Source: Alphaproteobacteria bacterium (GTDB lineage: Bacteria > Pseudomonadota > Alphaproteobacteria > Sphingomonadales > Kordiimonadaceae). Taken from it: a stretch of DNA of 64,000 nt. The translations under genes were made by a program, and so were the position numbers. Position 1 is the stretch's first letter, and the number at the start of each line of letters is the position of its first letter. The stretch covers positions 124,001-188,000 of the forward strand of contig JAJFIU010000162.1 in NCBI GenBank assembly GCA_021774695.1. Direction: 5' to 3'. Below, in pieces: positions 36,666 to 46,155 of the stretch. The notes below the pieces were generated by a model. That model saw only the letters and a list, made by a program, of their open reading frames with translations, ran no database searches and had not been told where the DNA came from.

Positions 36666-38453
36666 ATGCCGATCAAACAATGGAATAGCCTGACACAAAT
36701 GTTCTTCGACCAAGCCACCACGCTTGGAGGCAAACCATTGCTGTTTTCGAAACAATCCGGCAATTGGCAGTCGGTCAGCTGGAAACATGTCGCCGAAAAA
36801 GTCACTCAGTTTGGTACCGCCCTCCGCGCGATGGGTGTCGTGGCCGGGGACCGGGTTGTCATCGTCAGTGAAAACCGCCCTGAATGGATGATTGCCGATT
36901 TTGCCATCATGTCGATCGGCGCTGTTTCCGTACCCACCTACACCACCAATACGGTGCGGGACCATTTGCATATAATCGAGAACAGCGGGGCAAAAGCCGC
37001 TGTTGTTTCAACCAAAAATCTGGCGCGCACTTTCTTGCGAGCAGCACATCAATGCGACGAGCTTCAGCATACCATTATTATGCAGCCTTATACTGTTGAA
37101 CAGCAGCTGAATGTAACAATTTACAACTGGGACAGTGTTATCAACGCACAGCAGCCAGACATTGAAGGGTTTCAAGCCGGTTGCGTCGATGTTACCCGCG
37201 ACGATATTGCCTGCCTGATTTATACCAGTGGTACTGGCGGCGCGCCCAAAGGGGTTATGCTCCATCACGGATCGATACTGCACAACTGTGACGGCGCGTC
37301 AGACATTATCGAGCGGCTGGGGTTGGACGGTAATGCCTTCCTTTCCTTTTTGCCGTTAAGTCACGCCTACGAACACACGGCGGGGCTTTGCTGGCCGCTG
37401 GCTATCGGTGCTGAAATCTGGTACGCGGAAAGCATTGAAAAACTGGCTGCAAATATGGCGGAGGCCAAGCCGACCATTATGGTTGTGGTGCCGCGCCTGT
37501 TTGAAATGCTGCGCACTCGCATTTCTCGCACCATACAAAGCGAAGGCGGGATGAAGGCCAAGATGTTTGATCTGGCAATTGCTCTGGGCACCAAGCGGCT
37601 GCAACACGGTCAGCCATTATCGTTCAAAGAAAAATTGCAAGACTGGTTTTTGTCGAGGACAGTACGGCGAAAAGTCCAGAAGCAGTTTGGCGGGCGTCTG
37701 AAGGCATTGGTTTCTGGTGGTGCGCCGCTGTCACCCGATGTGGGGTATTTTTTCTCCTCGCTGGGTCTGCCGTTGCTGCAGGGTTACGGACAAACCGAAG
37801 CGGGGCCCATCGTTTCGGCCAACCCGCCGTGGGCCACCAAAATGCACACGGTGGGTAAGATCTTTAAGAATATCGACGCAAAAGTTGCCGACGACGGCGA
37901 ACTTTTGCTCAAGGGCGAGTTGGTTATGAAGGGCTATTGGCGTGATGAAAAAGCGACCAGCGAGGCCATTATAGATGGGTGGCTCCATACCGGCGATATC
38001 GGGCAAATCGACGAGGACGGCTATCTGGAGCTGACCGACCGTAAGAAAGATATTATCGTTAACGACAAAGGTGACAATGTTTCGCCGCAGCGCGTGGAAG
38101 GCCTGTTGGCGCTGGAGGACGAAATAGCCCAAGCAATGATCTACGGCAACAGCCGGCCCCATATGGTGGCACTGTTGGTGCCGGATGCAGAATGGCTGGT
38201 TAGCTGGGCTAAAGAAAACGGCAAGTCAGCGGCGCGGTTAGAGAAACTTGCTGACGATAAAGACCTGCGAAAAGCAATAGATGCTGCGGTTAGCCGTATC
38301 AACAAACGTCTGTCGAACATTGAGAAGGTGCGAAAATTCGCTATCGCAACTGAGGCTTTCACCATCGAAAATGAACAAATGACACCAAGCCTGAAACTTC
38401 GGCGCCATGTGGTTAAAGAGGTTTATAAGGACACGCTTGACGGTCTTTACTAA
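36666..38453 (+). CDS. Long-chain acyl-CoA synthetase (AMP-forming)
   Basis: A 595-residue ANL-superfamily ligase that activates fatty acids to acyl-CoA through an acyl-AMP. Seen: the P-loop-like LIYTSGTGGAPKGVMLHHG (about residues 184-202), SFLPLSHAYEHTAG, LVSGGAPLSPDVGYFF, YGQTEAGPIVSAN, the hinge LHTGDIGQIDEDGYLELTDR, and the C-terminal catalytic-Lys region NIEKVRKFAI...TPSLKLRR. FAA1/FadD15-like length. GGGGAGAGCAGG precedes the ATG. It is divergent from the PAS protein and ends at a terminator that faces the ABC operon. Confidence 0.93.
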   Translation: MPIKQWNSLTQMFFDQATTLGGKPLLFSKQSGNWQSVSWKHVAEKVTQFGTALRAMGVVAGDRVVIVSENRPEWMIADFAIMSIGAVSVPTYTTNTVRDHLHIIENSGAKAAVVSTKNLARTFLRAAHQCDELQHTIIMQPYTVEQQLNVTIYNWDSVINAQQPDIEGFQAGCVDVTRDDIACLIYTSGTGGAPKGVMLHHGSILHNCDGASDIIERLGLDGNAFLSFLPLSHAYEHTAGLCWPLAIGAEIWYAESIEKLAANMAEAKPTIMVVVPRLFEMLRTRISRTIQSEGGMKAKMFDLAIALGTKRLQHGQPLSFKEKLQDWFLSRTVRRKVQKQFGGRLKALVSGGAPLSPDVGYFFSSLGLPLLQGYGQTEAGPIVSANPPWATKMHTVGKIFKNIDAKVADDGELLLKGELVMKGYWRDEKATSEAIIDGWLHTGDIGQIDEDGYLELTDRKKDIIVNDKGDNVSPQRVEGLLALEDEIAQAMIYGNSRPHMVALLVPDAEWLVSWAKENGKSAARLEKLADDKDLRKAIDAAVSRINKRLSNIEKVRKFAIATEAFTIENEQMTPSLKLRRHVVKEVYKDTLDGLY

Positions 38454-38473
38454 GCACTAACTTTCAGACAGCA

Positions 38474-38502
38474 AAAAGGCCCAGATACACTCCAGGCCTT
38501 TT
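38474..38502. terminator. Intrinsic terminator between acyl-CoA ligase and ABC operon
   Basis: Stem AAAAGGCC / GGCCTTTT with a 13-base loop. The symmetric A/T flanks let it serve both the ligase gene and the convergent six-gene ABC operon. Confidence 0.8.
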
Positions 38503-38520
38503 CGTTTATTTGCTCTCTAT

Positions 38521-41034
38521 TTACTCGTACCTAAGCGCCGAAATAGGGTTGGTTTGAGCAACACTGTAAGCCCGACCAGCAACGGTAATCCACGCGATTA
38601 GAAGCGCGATAGTGCCCGCCGCCACAGCAACCATTAGAATATAGCTGTCGCCTAGACTGTAACGAAAGCCTTCCAGCCAGTCCGACATGAAATACCATGC
38701 CACAGGCCAAGCGATGATGTTTGCGACCAGCACTGGGCGAGAGAATTGCCAAACCAGCAGCTGAACAATATCCCTTATGGTTGCCCCCAGCACTTTACGA
38801 ATGCCAATTTCCTTAGTGCGCTGTTCGGCGCTAAAGGAGGCCAATCCAAACAGTCCAAGGCAAGCGACCAATACGGCAAGAGCAGAGAAGGCGGCAAATA
38901 ATTCAGCCTGCCGGTTTTCCTGATCATACTGTGCAGCGACCATATCTGATACAAATTGATGGGCGATGGGTGTCAGGGGCATATGCTCTTTCCACACACG
39001 TTCAACATCTGAAATCACACCCGCCACATCGTTGGTTTCAAAACTGATGGTGGCAACCCTGTACCGGGACGGCAACACCCAATACACACTGGCGCGCACC
39101 CCAAATTTCACAGACCTAAAATAAACGTCTGGCACAACGCCAACAATCGTGAAATCAAAGGTGCCAGCTCCGCTAAATGCATTGCCTCGAACGACTTTGC
39201 CAATCGCCTGATCCGGCGACCCAATACCAAGCATGCTTACCGCAGATTCGTTCAGTACAACGCTCGCTGATCCGATGCGATCCTCGCCTTCAGGAATTGG
39301 AATGATTTGGTCGGCACCAAAAGTCTTATCAAAGGTTCGGCCCGCAATTGGTTTGATGCCATAGGCTTCAAAGAAGCCAAACCCGGTAGTATAGATGTTG
39401 AGGTTTGTATTGTCAGCATTTGCTTCCGCGTCCTCACCACCGAGCAACCTGAAACCAGTGTTGTTTTGATTGTCTTGGCTCGGCACTTCCGAAGATAAAG
39501 TTACGCTGCTAACAGAAGATATTTTTGACAAAGCTGAACGGATCGCTTCAAGTTTCTCTGGTGTCTGAACGGTCCCTAAGTTTGTAAGCGCGAGCTTGCC
39601 TTGTGTGTTGTAGCCTAGGTCCATGGTGCGCGCATACACTGTTTGGCCGTAAACAACTGCTGTGCATATTACCAAACCGATCGAGATAGCAAACTGGAAA
39701 ACCACCAAGGCTGAGCGAAAACTGACCTGCCCAGCGCCATCAGATGATTTATTGGACCCTAGTATTCTGGCCGGCAGGAACCGGGACAAATAAAGCGCTG
39801 GATAACTGCCTGAAATAAGCCCAGTCAATACAGCCCCACCCATCAATGTCGCAAGAAGCGGCAAATCGCTGAGCAAGTTCAGCTCCAGCTGCTTGCCGAT
39901 AGCCGCATTATAAATTGGGAGCACAAGCTCGACGCTGACAATGGCAAAAACCAACGCTGTAAACGCAATAGCAACAGCTTCACTAAGAAACTGAAGCGCA
40001 ACCTGCGTGCGGGTCGCTCCCATGACTTTTCGCAGCGCCACTTCGCGCGCGCGGTTAGCGGCTTTAGCCGTGGATAAATTCATAAAATTAATCGATGCAA
40101 TGACAAGAATGAGAATAGCGACCGCAATAAAAGTCGTCACCAATCTCTGGTCACCCATGGGACCCATATCACCAATACTGCCAGCATGCTCGCGGGCGCT
40201 AAGGTGAATATCCTCAAACTCCATTATCCGTGGCTTGGAAAACTCGGACGGTTTGCCAGGAATGCGCTCATCGCCTACGAAAATACTTTCGGTATCCAGC
40301 CATGTTATCACCCGCTCTTGCAGCTGTTCGGCTGTAGCACCTTCGCGCAGCTTGAAATAGGTGTACACATTCATGCTGGTCCAAGTGTCCAATATGTTGG
40401 GAAACGGCGCAAAAATGGCAGGGTCCATAACAATCAACATGTCGATGTTAAGGTGGGATGCTTCGGGAATGTCTTTAATTACGCCTGTAATTTTCAAGGC
40501 TGTCGACTCCGGCCCAAGACAACAGCTGATTAGCGTTTCGCCGACAACGTCGGTTCTGCCAAAATATTTCAACGCAATCTCTTCAGTAATGACAAAGTCA
40601 TTGTTGTTTCGAAACGACGTCTCCGCAGATCCATGGACAAATGGCAGCGCTAAAACATCGAAAAAACTGACGTCAGCAAACGTCATCGTCTCAGTGAAGG
40701 CATCTGCGTCTCGGATAATGGTCGTACCGTTGAAAAACAGACGAACGCCGGCCTCTACTTCAGCGCTGGCGTATGTTACAATCGCATCTTTCATGCGCCC
40801 AGCCGACCGAACAGTTTCAAAGGGCGGGCGACCCGGTTGATAATAGGCTGAATGTAATCGAACCACTTGCTCGCCCCCCGGCACAAAGGTATCATACGAC
40901 AATTCTTCGCGTACAAACAGCATGATCAATATGCAGCTCATCAAACCAATGGCGAGACCAAACACATTAATCGCCGTGAACAGTCGGTTTTTAAAAACAT
41001 GGCCCAGAGCCGTTCTCAAATAATTTCTATACAT
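38521..41034 (-). CDS. FtsX/MacB-type ABC permease, copy 4 (operon-distal)
   Basis: An 837-residue inner-membrane permease built from two repeated FtsX halves, about eight spans. Span 1 is near residues 20-42 (INVFGLAIGLMSCILIMLFV), with a large periplasmic MacB_PCD-like domain to ~280. Three spans follow with RAREVALRKVMGATRTQ between the second and third. A second half repeats this with span 5 (VVFQFAISIGLVICTAVV), a second periplasmic domain and the hallmark RTKEIGIRKVLGATIRDIVQ before the last two spans. It ends PISALRYE. It carries no ATPase domain and would use the operon's single ATPase. A CC pair (ISCCLGPES) in the first periplasmic domain is not seen in its paralogues. Confidence 0.9.
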   Translation of the reverse strand: MYRNYLRTALGHVFKNRLFTAINVFGLAIGLMSCILIMLFVREELSYDTFVPGGEQVVRLHSAYYQPGRPPFETVRSAGRMKDAIVTYASAEVEAGVRLFFNGTTIIRDADAFTETMTFADVSFFDVLALPFVHGSAETSFRNNNDFVITEEIALKYFGRTDVVGETLISCCLGPESTALKITGVIKDIPEASHLNIDMLIVMDPAIFAPFPNILDTWTSMNVYTYFKLREGATAEQLQERVITWLDTESIFVGDERIPGKPSEFSKPRIMEFEDIHLSAREHAGSIGDMGPMGDQRLVTTFIAVAILILVIASINFMNLSTAKAANRAREVALRKVMGATRTQVALQFLSEAVAIAFTALVFAIVSVELVLPIYNAAIGKQLELNLLSDLPLLATLMGGAVLTGLISGSYPALYLSRFLPARILGSNKSSDGAGQVSFRSALVVFQFAISIGLVICTAVVYGQTVYARTMDLGYNTQGKLALTNLGTVQTPEKLEAIRSALSKISSVSSVTLSSEVPSQDNQNNTGFRLLGGEDAEANADNTNLNIYTTGFGFFEAYGIKPIAGRTFDKTFGADQIIPIPEGEDRIGSASVVLNESAVSMLGIGSPDQAIGKVVRGNAFSGAGTFDFTIVGVVPDVYFRSVKFGVRASVYWVLPSRYRVATISFETNDVAGVISDVERVWKEHMPLTPIAHQFVSDMVAAQYDQENRQAELFAAFSALAVLVACLGLFGLASFSAEQRTKEIGIRKVLGATIRDIVQLLVWQFSRPVLVANIIAWPVAWYFMSDWLEGFRYSLGDSYILMVAVAAGTIALLIAWITVAGRAYSVAQTNPISALRYE

Positions 41035-41109
41035 GGTCTATCTTCCTCTCTTATCGTTGATGGCTCTAACGGCCTCGGCTTTTGTTCGCCGTATAATTCG
41101 TGATCCTAA

Positions 41110-43605
41110 TTATTCGTACCGAAGGGCTTTGATCGGATTGGCCCGCGCCACTCTTGCTGCGTTGCCGCCCACCGTTGCCCAGGCAATGGCTAACGCCAAT
41201 CCGCCTGCAATCATACACAGTGGCACTAACACCCATGTATCAAGCCGGTACGGGAAGCTTTCCAGCCACGCTATCATTCCCCATGCGGCCACTGGCCAAG
41301 CGATGAGGTTGGCGACAAGAACCGGTTTTGAAAATTGCCAGACTAAAAGCCGAACAATGTCAAAAACCCGCGCGCCCATAACTTTTCTAATGCCGATTTC
41401 GCGGGTGCGGCGTTCCGCGGTGAAAGAGGCAAGGCCGTACAGCCCCATGCAAGCCACAAGAACCGCAAGCGAGGCAAAAGTGCCGAGCATAGTCGCCAGG
41501 TTTTGTTCTTGCAGATACTGCCGGGCCATTGCTTCATCAACGAACGAATGGCTAAAAGGGACATCCCCCGCAAGGTCGCGCCACGTCGTTTCAATTTGGA
41601 TCAGCAGCGCTAAAGGATCGCCAGTGTATCGTACCGTCAAGTTCCTGAAGCCATCTGGAACAAAATAATACATTTCTGGCCGAACAAGTTTACGCAATGA
41701 TTTAAAATGGGTGTCCGCCACTACACCGATCAGCTCCAGGTTGGCAAAACTGGCGTCTGAACCGGCACTGCCGGTCCGAATTTGAACAATTTTCCCTATA
41801 GCATCGTTCGGCGTGCCGAACCCCAGTCGTTTTAGCGCCGCTTCATTGACAATCAAAGTGCCATTTAACACTTCGCCCGGCTTGGCCGTTGAAAAATCAG
41901 GGATGCCGTCCTGTGCAAAATCACGGTTGTAATTGCGGCCGGCAATGATCGGAATTTCATAGCTGGGGAAAAAATCTTCGTCCACCAACTGACGCCCAAT
42001 GAGAATGCTGCCCACTTCCGGGTTGCCGGGAATGCTAACCGACGAATTACTTTCATTGCCATCGGCTGGCGCGTCGGCCGAATAGGCCGCAGCGACAACG
42101 CCTGGCAATCGCAAAATTTCATCCTTGAGAATTTGCTGTTTCTCAGCAACGCCGTCACGTGAAACATTTCGAACTATCAGCAGGTTTTCTTTATTAAAAC
42201 CCGGATCTTTTGAATTGGCATAAACCATCTGCCCAAACACGACGCTGGTCGCGATAATCAGGGCAATAGAAATAGAAAATTGGAGTATTACCAAACCGCT
42301 ACGCAGCCGTGACGAGCCTTTTGTCTCGGTTGACCTGTTTGCCTTCAGGACATGGGCAGGCCGAAAACCGGAAAGCACCAGCGCAGGATAAAAACCAGCC
42401 ACCAGGCCAACCAGAGCAACCAGCCCCGCGAACATGGTAAGACCAAACGTGCCTGTATAACTAAAGGTAAGTGTACGGTCGAGAAACTGGCCATAATAGG
42501 GTAGCAGCAGTTCAACAAAAACAATGGCCAGCAGCAGACCAGCAGTTGCCAGCAAAACGGACTCGCTGATAAATTGCTGAATAAGTTGCCGCCGTCTGGC
42601 ACCAAGCACTTTCCGGAGCGCAACTTCACGTGCACGCTGGGTTGATTTAGCGGTCGCCAAATTGGTGAAATTGATGCAGGCAATCAACAGGACAAGCCCG
42701 GCAACTGAGGTAAAAATGATAACAGTCTGCTGATCGCCAACCGGTTTCATCTCGCGGCCGCCAGGCGCCTTCAATTGAAGCTCGGTCAACGGCATGGTGC
42801 TGTAAGTAACAATATCTGACGCCTTGGTGCCCTCTTCAAACGCACCGGGGGCGATAATTGCAGCATCGGCAAAACTACCAAGCTGAGCATTAACTTTTGA
42901 AATATCCGCGCCCGGTTTCAGCGTGAAATACACCCAGTTATTCAATGAAAACCACGTGGAAAACAAATCCGGCTGGTGGGTAAAATCCTGCTCGTCAATC
43001 ATGGTCAACGCTTGAAAGGAAAGTACCGTGTTGTGGGGCAGGTCACGAAAAACTGCTGCAACCTTATAATCGCGGACCACACCGAAAGTGGTCATGGTCA
43101 ATATTTTGCCTACTGCGACTTCATCGCCGAAATATTTTTGGGCAAAGCTTTGGTTCAGAGCGATGCTGCTGTTATCACTGAGTGCCACGGCAAGATCACC
43201 TTCAACAACTTGCAGGTCAAATATATCAGTGGCTTCAGGGTCGACCCAATGGACCCGTTCGTAGAAGACCTTATTTTGATATTTAACCACTGGCCGCATT
43301 TGAGCGAACCGCATAGTATATTCTATTTCTTCAGGAAAATACGCCTTCAACGCTTCCTTTGTTGGGCCTTGCGCGCTGCCGGTTACAAACGGCTGACGGC
43401 CGGGCACATTGAAGGTAGTGTGCAAACGATAAATATTGTCTGACTGTGCCCAAAAACGATCAAATGAAAGCTCGTCTCGCACGAAAAGCATGATCAAAAT
43501 ACAGGCGGTCAAACCAATCGCCAGACCAACAATATTGATCAACCCATAAACCTTATTGGCCAGAATATTTCTAAGTGCCGCCTGAACATAATTTTGAAAC
43601 ATCAT
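41110..43605 (-). CDS. FtsX/MacB-type ABC permease, copy 3
   Basis: An 831-residue paralogue of the same eight-span duplicated design. N-terminus MMFQNYVQAALRNILANKVYGLINI leads into span 1 (GLAIGLTACILIMLFVRDELS). The first half has RAREVALRKVLGARRRQLIQ, the second RTREIGIRKVMGARVFDIVR, and it ends PIKALRYE. Its first periplasmic domain (YFPEEIEYTMRF, VHWVDPEATDIFDLQVV, DNSSIALNQSFAQKYFGD) is closest to copy 2. It lies 27 bases downstream of copy 2 and 75 upstream of copy 4. The length is about twice that of the permease part of E. coli MacB, and there is no fused ATPase. Confidence 0.9.
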   Translation of the reverse strand: MMFQNYVQAALRNILANKVYGLINIVGLAIGLTACILIMLFVRDELSFDRFWAQSDNIYRLHTTFNVPGRQPFVTGSAQGPTKEALKAYFPEEIEYTMRFAQMRPVVKYQNKVFYERVHWVDPEATDIFDLQVVEGDLAVALSDNSSIALNQSFAQKYFGDEVAVGKILTMTTFGVVRDYKVAAVFRDLPHNTVLSFQALTMIDEQDFTHQPDLFSTWFSLNNWVYFTLKPGADISKVNAQLGSFADAAIIAPGAFEEGTKASDIVTYSTMPLTELQLKAPGGREMKPVGDQQTVIIFTSVAGLVLLIACINFTNLATAKSTQRAREVALRKVLGARRRQLIQQFISESVLLATAGLLLAIVFVELLLPYYGQFLDRTLTFSYTGTFGLTMFAGLVALVGLVAGFYPALVLSGFRPAHVLKANRSTETKGSSRLRSGLVILQFSISIALIIATSVVFGQMVYANSKDPGFNKENLLIVRNVSRDGVAEKQQILKDEILRLPGVVAAAYSADAPADGNESNSSVSIPGNPEVGSILIGRQLVDEDFFPSYEIPIIAGRNYNRDFAQDGIPDFSTAKPGEVLNGTLIVNEAALKRLGFGTPNDAIGKIVQIRTGSAGSDASFANLELIGVVADTHFKSLRKLVRPEMYYFVPDGFRNLTVRYTGDPLALLIQIETTWRDLAGDVPFSHSFVDEAMARQYLQEQNLATMLGTFASLAVLVACMGLYGLASFTAERRTREIGIRKVMGARVFDIVRLLVWQFSKPVLVANLIAWPVAAWGMIAWLESFPYRLDTWVLVPLCMIAGGLALAIAWATVGGNAARVARANPIKALRYE

Positions 43606-43632
43606 TGGCTCCCGCCGTTATCTTTTCAATTT

Positions 43633-46131
43633 TTATTCATACCTCAGTGCCTTGATCGGGTTTGTGCGTGCAACCTTGGCCGCGTTGCCGCCGACCGTCA
43701 CCCAAGCAACCGCAAGCGTCGTGAAACTTGCAATCAGGCAAAGCGGCAGAAGGTACCAAAAATCCATCCTGTAAGGGAAAGTCTCCAGCCAGCGCATCAT
43801 CGACCATGCCGCAATCGGCCAAGCAATCAGGTTAGCCAGCAATACTGGTTTCGAGAATTGCCAAACCAAAAGCTGCACGATATCCCGCACGGTGGCCCCC
43901 AAGACCTTGCGAATACCAATTTCCTTGATCCGGCGCTCTGCGGTGAAAGATGCCAAGCCAAAAAGTCCCAGACACGCGATTGCAATCGCTAGCCCCGCAA
44001 ATGTACCCAGTAATACAGCCAGGTGGCGCTCCAGGGTGAAACTTTCAGCGACCAGGTCATCAACAAATTCATATTGAAACGGCAGGGTCGGTGTGAGCGA
44101 CTTCCAGAGCGTGCCGATACGCTGTACCAACGCTGTAGGGTCGCCGTCAAAGCGTGCAACCAGGCTACCGCGGTAGCCATCTTGCTCAAGATAATATCCT
44201 TCCGCATGCTTCTCTGTGCGCAACTGGTGAAACAGCATGTCAGCTACTACACCGATAATCTCAAGGTCGGCATAGATAGGTTGGCCGTCCACGCGGCCTA
44301 CAGCAACACGAACAGCCTTGCCGAGCGCCTGCTCTGGTGTCCCGTAGCCAATTTTAACAATGGCAGCCTTGTTCAAGACAACCGTGCCCTGTAGCAAATC
44401 GCCTGATTTGGCGCCGCCAACAGACGGCAGTCCATCAGCAGAGCGCGCCCTATCATAGGTGCGGCCAGCCAGCAGCGGTATTTGGAAAGTGTTGAAAAAG
44501 TCATGGTCAACAAGCTGGTTGGCCAGCGAAATTCCGCCTGATGCTTCATTCGGAATTTTTACCGTGCGGTTAACACCAAAATTACCAACCGGCCTGAAAC
44601 CTGAAAGTGATACGCTTGTCACTTCTGGCATACGCGCTACTTCATCGCGCAGTGTCTCTTTAATGTCTGCCGCACCGTCCCGACCGATATTCAAAACACT
44701 CAGCAGATTGTTTTTGTTGTAGCCAATATCCATATTGGTCGAATAGTGCATCTGGCCGTAAATCACACTGGTCGCAACAATCAACCCGATAGAAATAGCG
44801 AACTGAAAAACAACAAGTGCCTGGCGCAATGACACCGAACCCGTGGTCTCGGCAGATTTGTTCGCTTTCAATACATATGCTGGCTTGGACCCGGTAATAA
44901 CAAGCGCCGGGTATATGCCCGCGAGGGTGCCGACCCCAAGAACAAGCGCGGCCAGTGTCTGCCACAGGGTGGCATCGGCGTAATCAAGCATCAATTCTTT
45001 ACCAAGGAATTCAGCGAAGGTTGGCAATATCAATTCAACCATCACCAACCCCAGCATCAAAGATACCAACACAAGCAATATAGACTCGCCCAAATACTGC
45101 GCAATTAGCTGAGCACGGCGAGCGCCCAGTACCTTGCGGAGCGCAACTTCGCGCGCCCTCTTTGTTGCCTTCGCTGTCGAAAGATTGATGAAGTTGATGC
45201 AGGCAACAAGTAGGATTAGGCCGGCAATCGTGATGAAGGTCATAACTTTAACGATATCGCCGGCAGGCTTCATGAGCGCGCGGGCTTTTGCTTCTAACTG
45301 TATCTCAGTTATTTTCTGGACCGAAAAATTCCAAAAATCGCTGGCGCTTGCACCTTTTTCAGTCGTCACATAGGCCGGAACCTCGATATTCTCGTTCACA
45401 AACCGTTTCATTTGCCCATTAAGATAGTCCGCGTCGACACCCGGCTGCAACTTGAGATAAGTCCAGCCGTTGGCGCTATACCAATCCTGAAACTCCCAGG
45501 CGTACCCTTCAAAATCAGTTTCATCGATCATCACAAGTGCCTGAAAATCGAGCGTTGTGTTTTGAGGCAGATCTTTGAAAACTGCTGCGATACGGTAGTC
45601 GCGCTTGATCTCATAAAGGCTGAGTTCAATCGTTTGACCGACTGGATTATCGTCGCCAAAATATTTCTTCGCCATTGATTGGCTGAGCGCGATGCTCGCA
45701 TTGTCACCAAGCGCAAGCTTCAGGTCACCCGCAACCACATCAAAGTTAAAAACATCAAGCAGTTCAGTGTCAGCCCAGTGGATGGTTTCGGCAAAAACAT
45801 CCCCGTCGTGCCCAACAATCGTGCGCATGCGATTAATGCGCGCCGACGCCGCGATTTCCTCAGGAAAATAGAGCGACAAGGCGTCTTTTGCGCGCCCCGA
45901 AACCCGCGCTGACGTAACTGGTGCACTGCCTGGGAAGCTGAAAGTAGTGTTGACTTGGTAGATATTTTCGGCGTTCTGCCACTGGGTGTCGTAGGAAAAC
46001 TCGTCGCGCACAAACAGCATGATCAGAACACATGCCGCAAGACCAACGGCCAGCCCAAAAATATTGATAAAGGCATAAACCTTGTTAGCCAGAATATTTC
46101 TGATAGCAATCATGAGGTAATTTTTCAGCAC
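43633..46131 (-). CDS. FtsX/MacB-type ABC permease, copy 2
   Basis: An 832-residue duplicated permease: span 1 (INIFGLAVGLAACVLIMLFV), periplasmic domain 1 (~45-280, with IHWADTELLDVFNFDVV and DNASIALSQSMAKKYFGD), spans 2-4 around RAREVALRKVLGARRAQ, span 5 (LVVFQFAISIGLIVATSVIYG), periplasmic domain 2, then RIKEIGIRKVLGATVRDIVQ and two final spans, ending PIKALRYE. Only 24 bases separate it from copy 1. Type VII ABC proteins of this fold transmit cytoplasmic ATP hydrolysis to periplasmic domains (mechanotransmission) rather than forming a classic pore; that is family knowledge. Confidence 0.9.
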   Translation of the reverse strand: MLKNYLMIAIRNILANKVYAFINIFGLAVGLAACVLIMLFVRDEFSYDTQWQNAENIYQVNTTFSFPGSAPVTSARVSGRAKDALSLYFPEEIAASARINRMRTIVGHDGDVFAETIHWADTELLDVFNFDVVAGDLKLALGDNASIALSQSMAKKYFGDDNPVGQTIELSLYEIKRDYRIAAVFKDLPQNTTLDFQALVMIDETDFEGYAWEFQDWYSANGWTYLKLQPGVDADYLNGQMKRFVNENIEVPAYVTTEKGASASDFWNFSVQKITEIQLEAKARALMKPAGDIVKVMTFITIAGLILLVACINFINLSTAKATKRAREVALRKVLGARRAQLIAQYLGESILLVLVSLMLGLVMVELILPTFAEFLGKELMLDYADATLWQTLAALVLGVGTLAGIYPALVITGSKPAYVLKANKSAETTGSVSLRQALVVFQFAISIGLIVATSVIYGQMHYSTNMDIGYNKNNLLSVLNIGRDGAADIKETLRDEVARMPEVTSVSLSGFRPVGNFGVNRTVKIPNEASGGISLANQLVDHDFFNTFQIPLLAGRTYDRARSADGLPSVGGAKSGDLLQGTVVLNKAAIVKIGYGTPEQALGKAVRVAVGRVDGQPIYADLEIIGVVADMLFHQLRTEKHAEGYYLEQDGYRGSLVARFDGDPTALVQRIGTLWKSLTPTLPFQYEFVDDLVAESFTLERHLAVLLGTFAGLAIAIACLGLFGLASFTAERRIKEIGIRKVLGATVRDIVQLLVWQFSKPVLLANLIAWPIAAWSMMRWLETFPYRMDFWYLLPLCLIASFTTLAVAWVTVGGNAAKVARTNPIKALRYE

Positions 46132-46155
46132 TGCTCGCTCCTGCGGCCATCTACT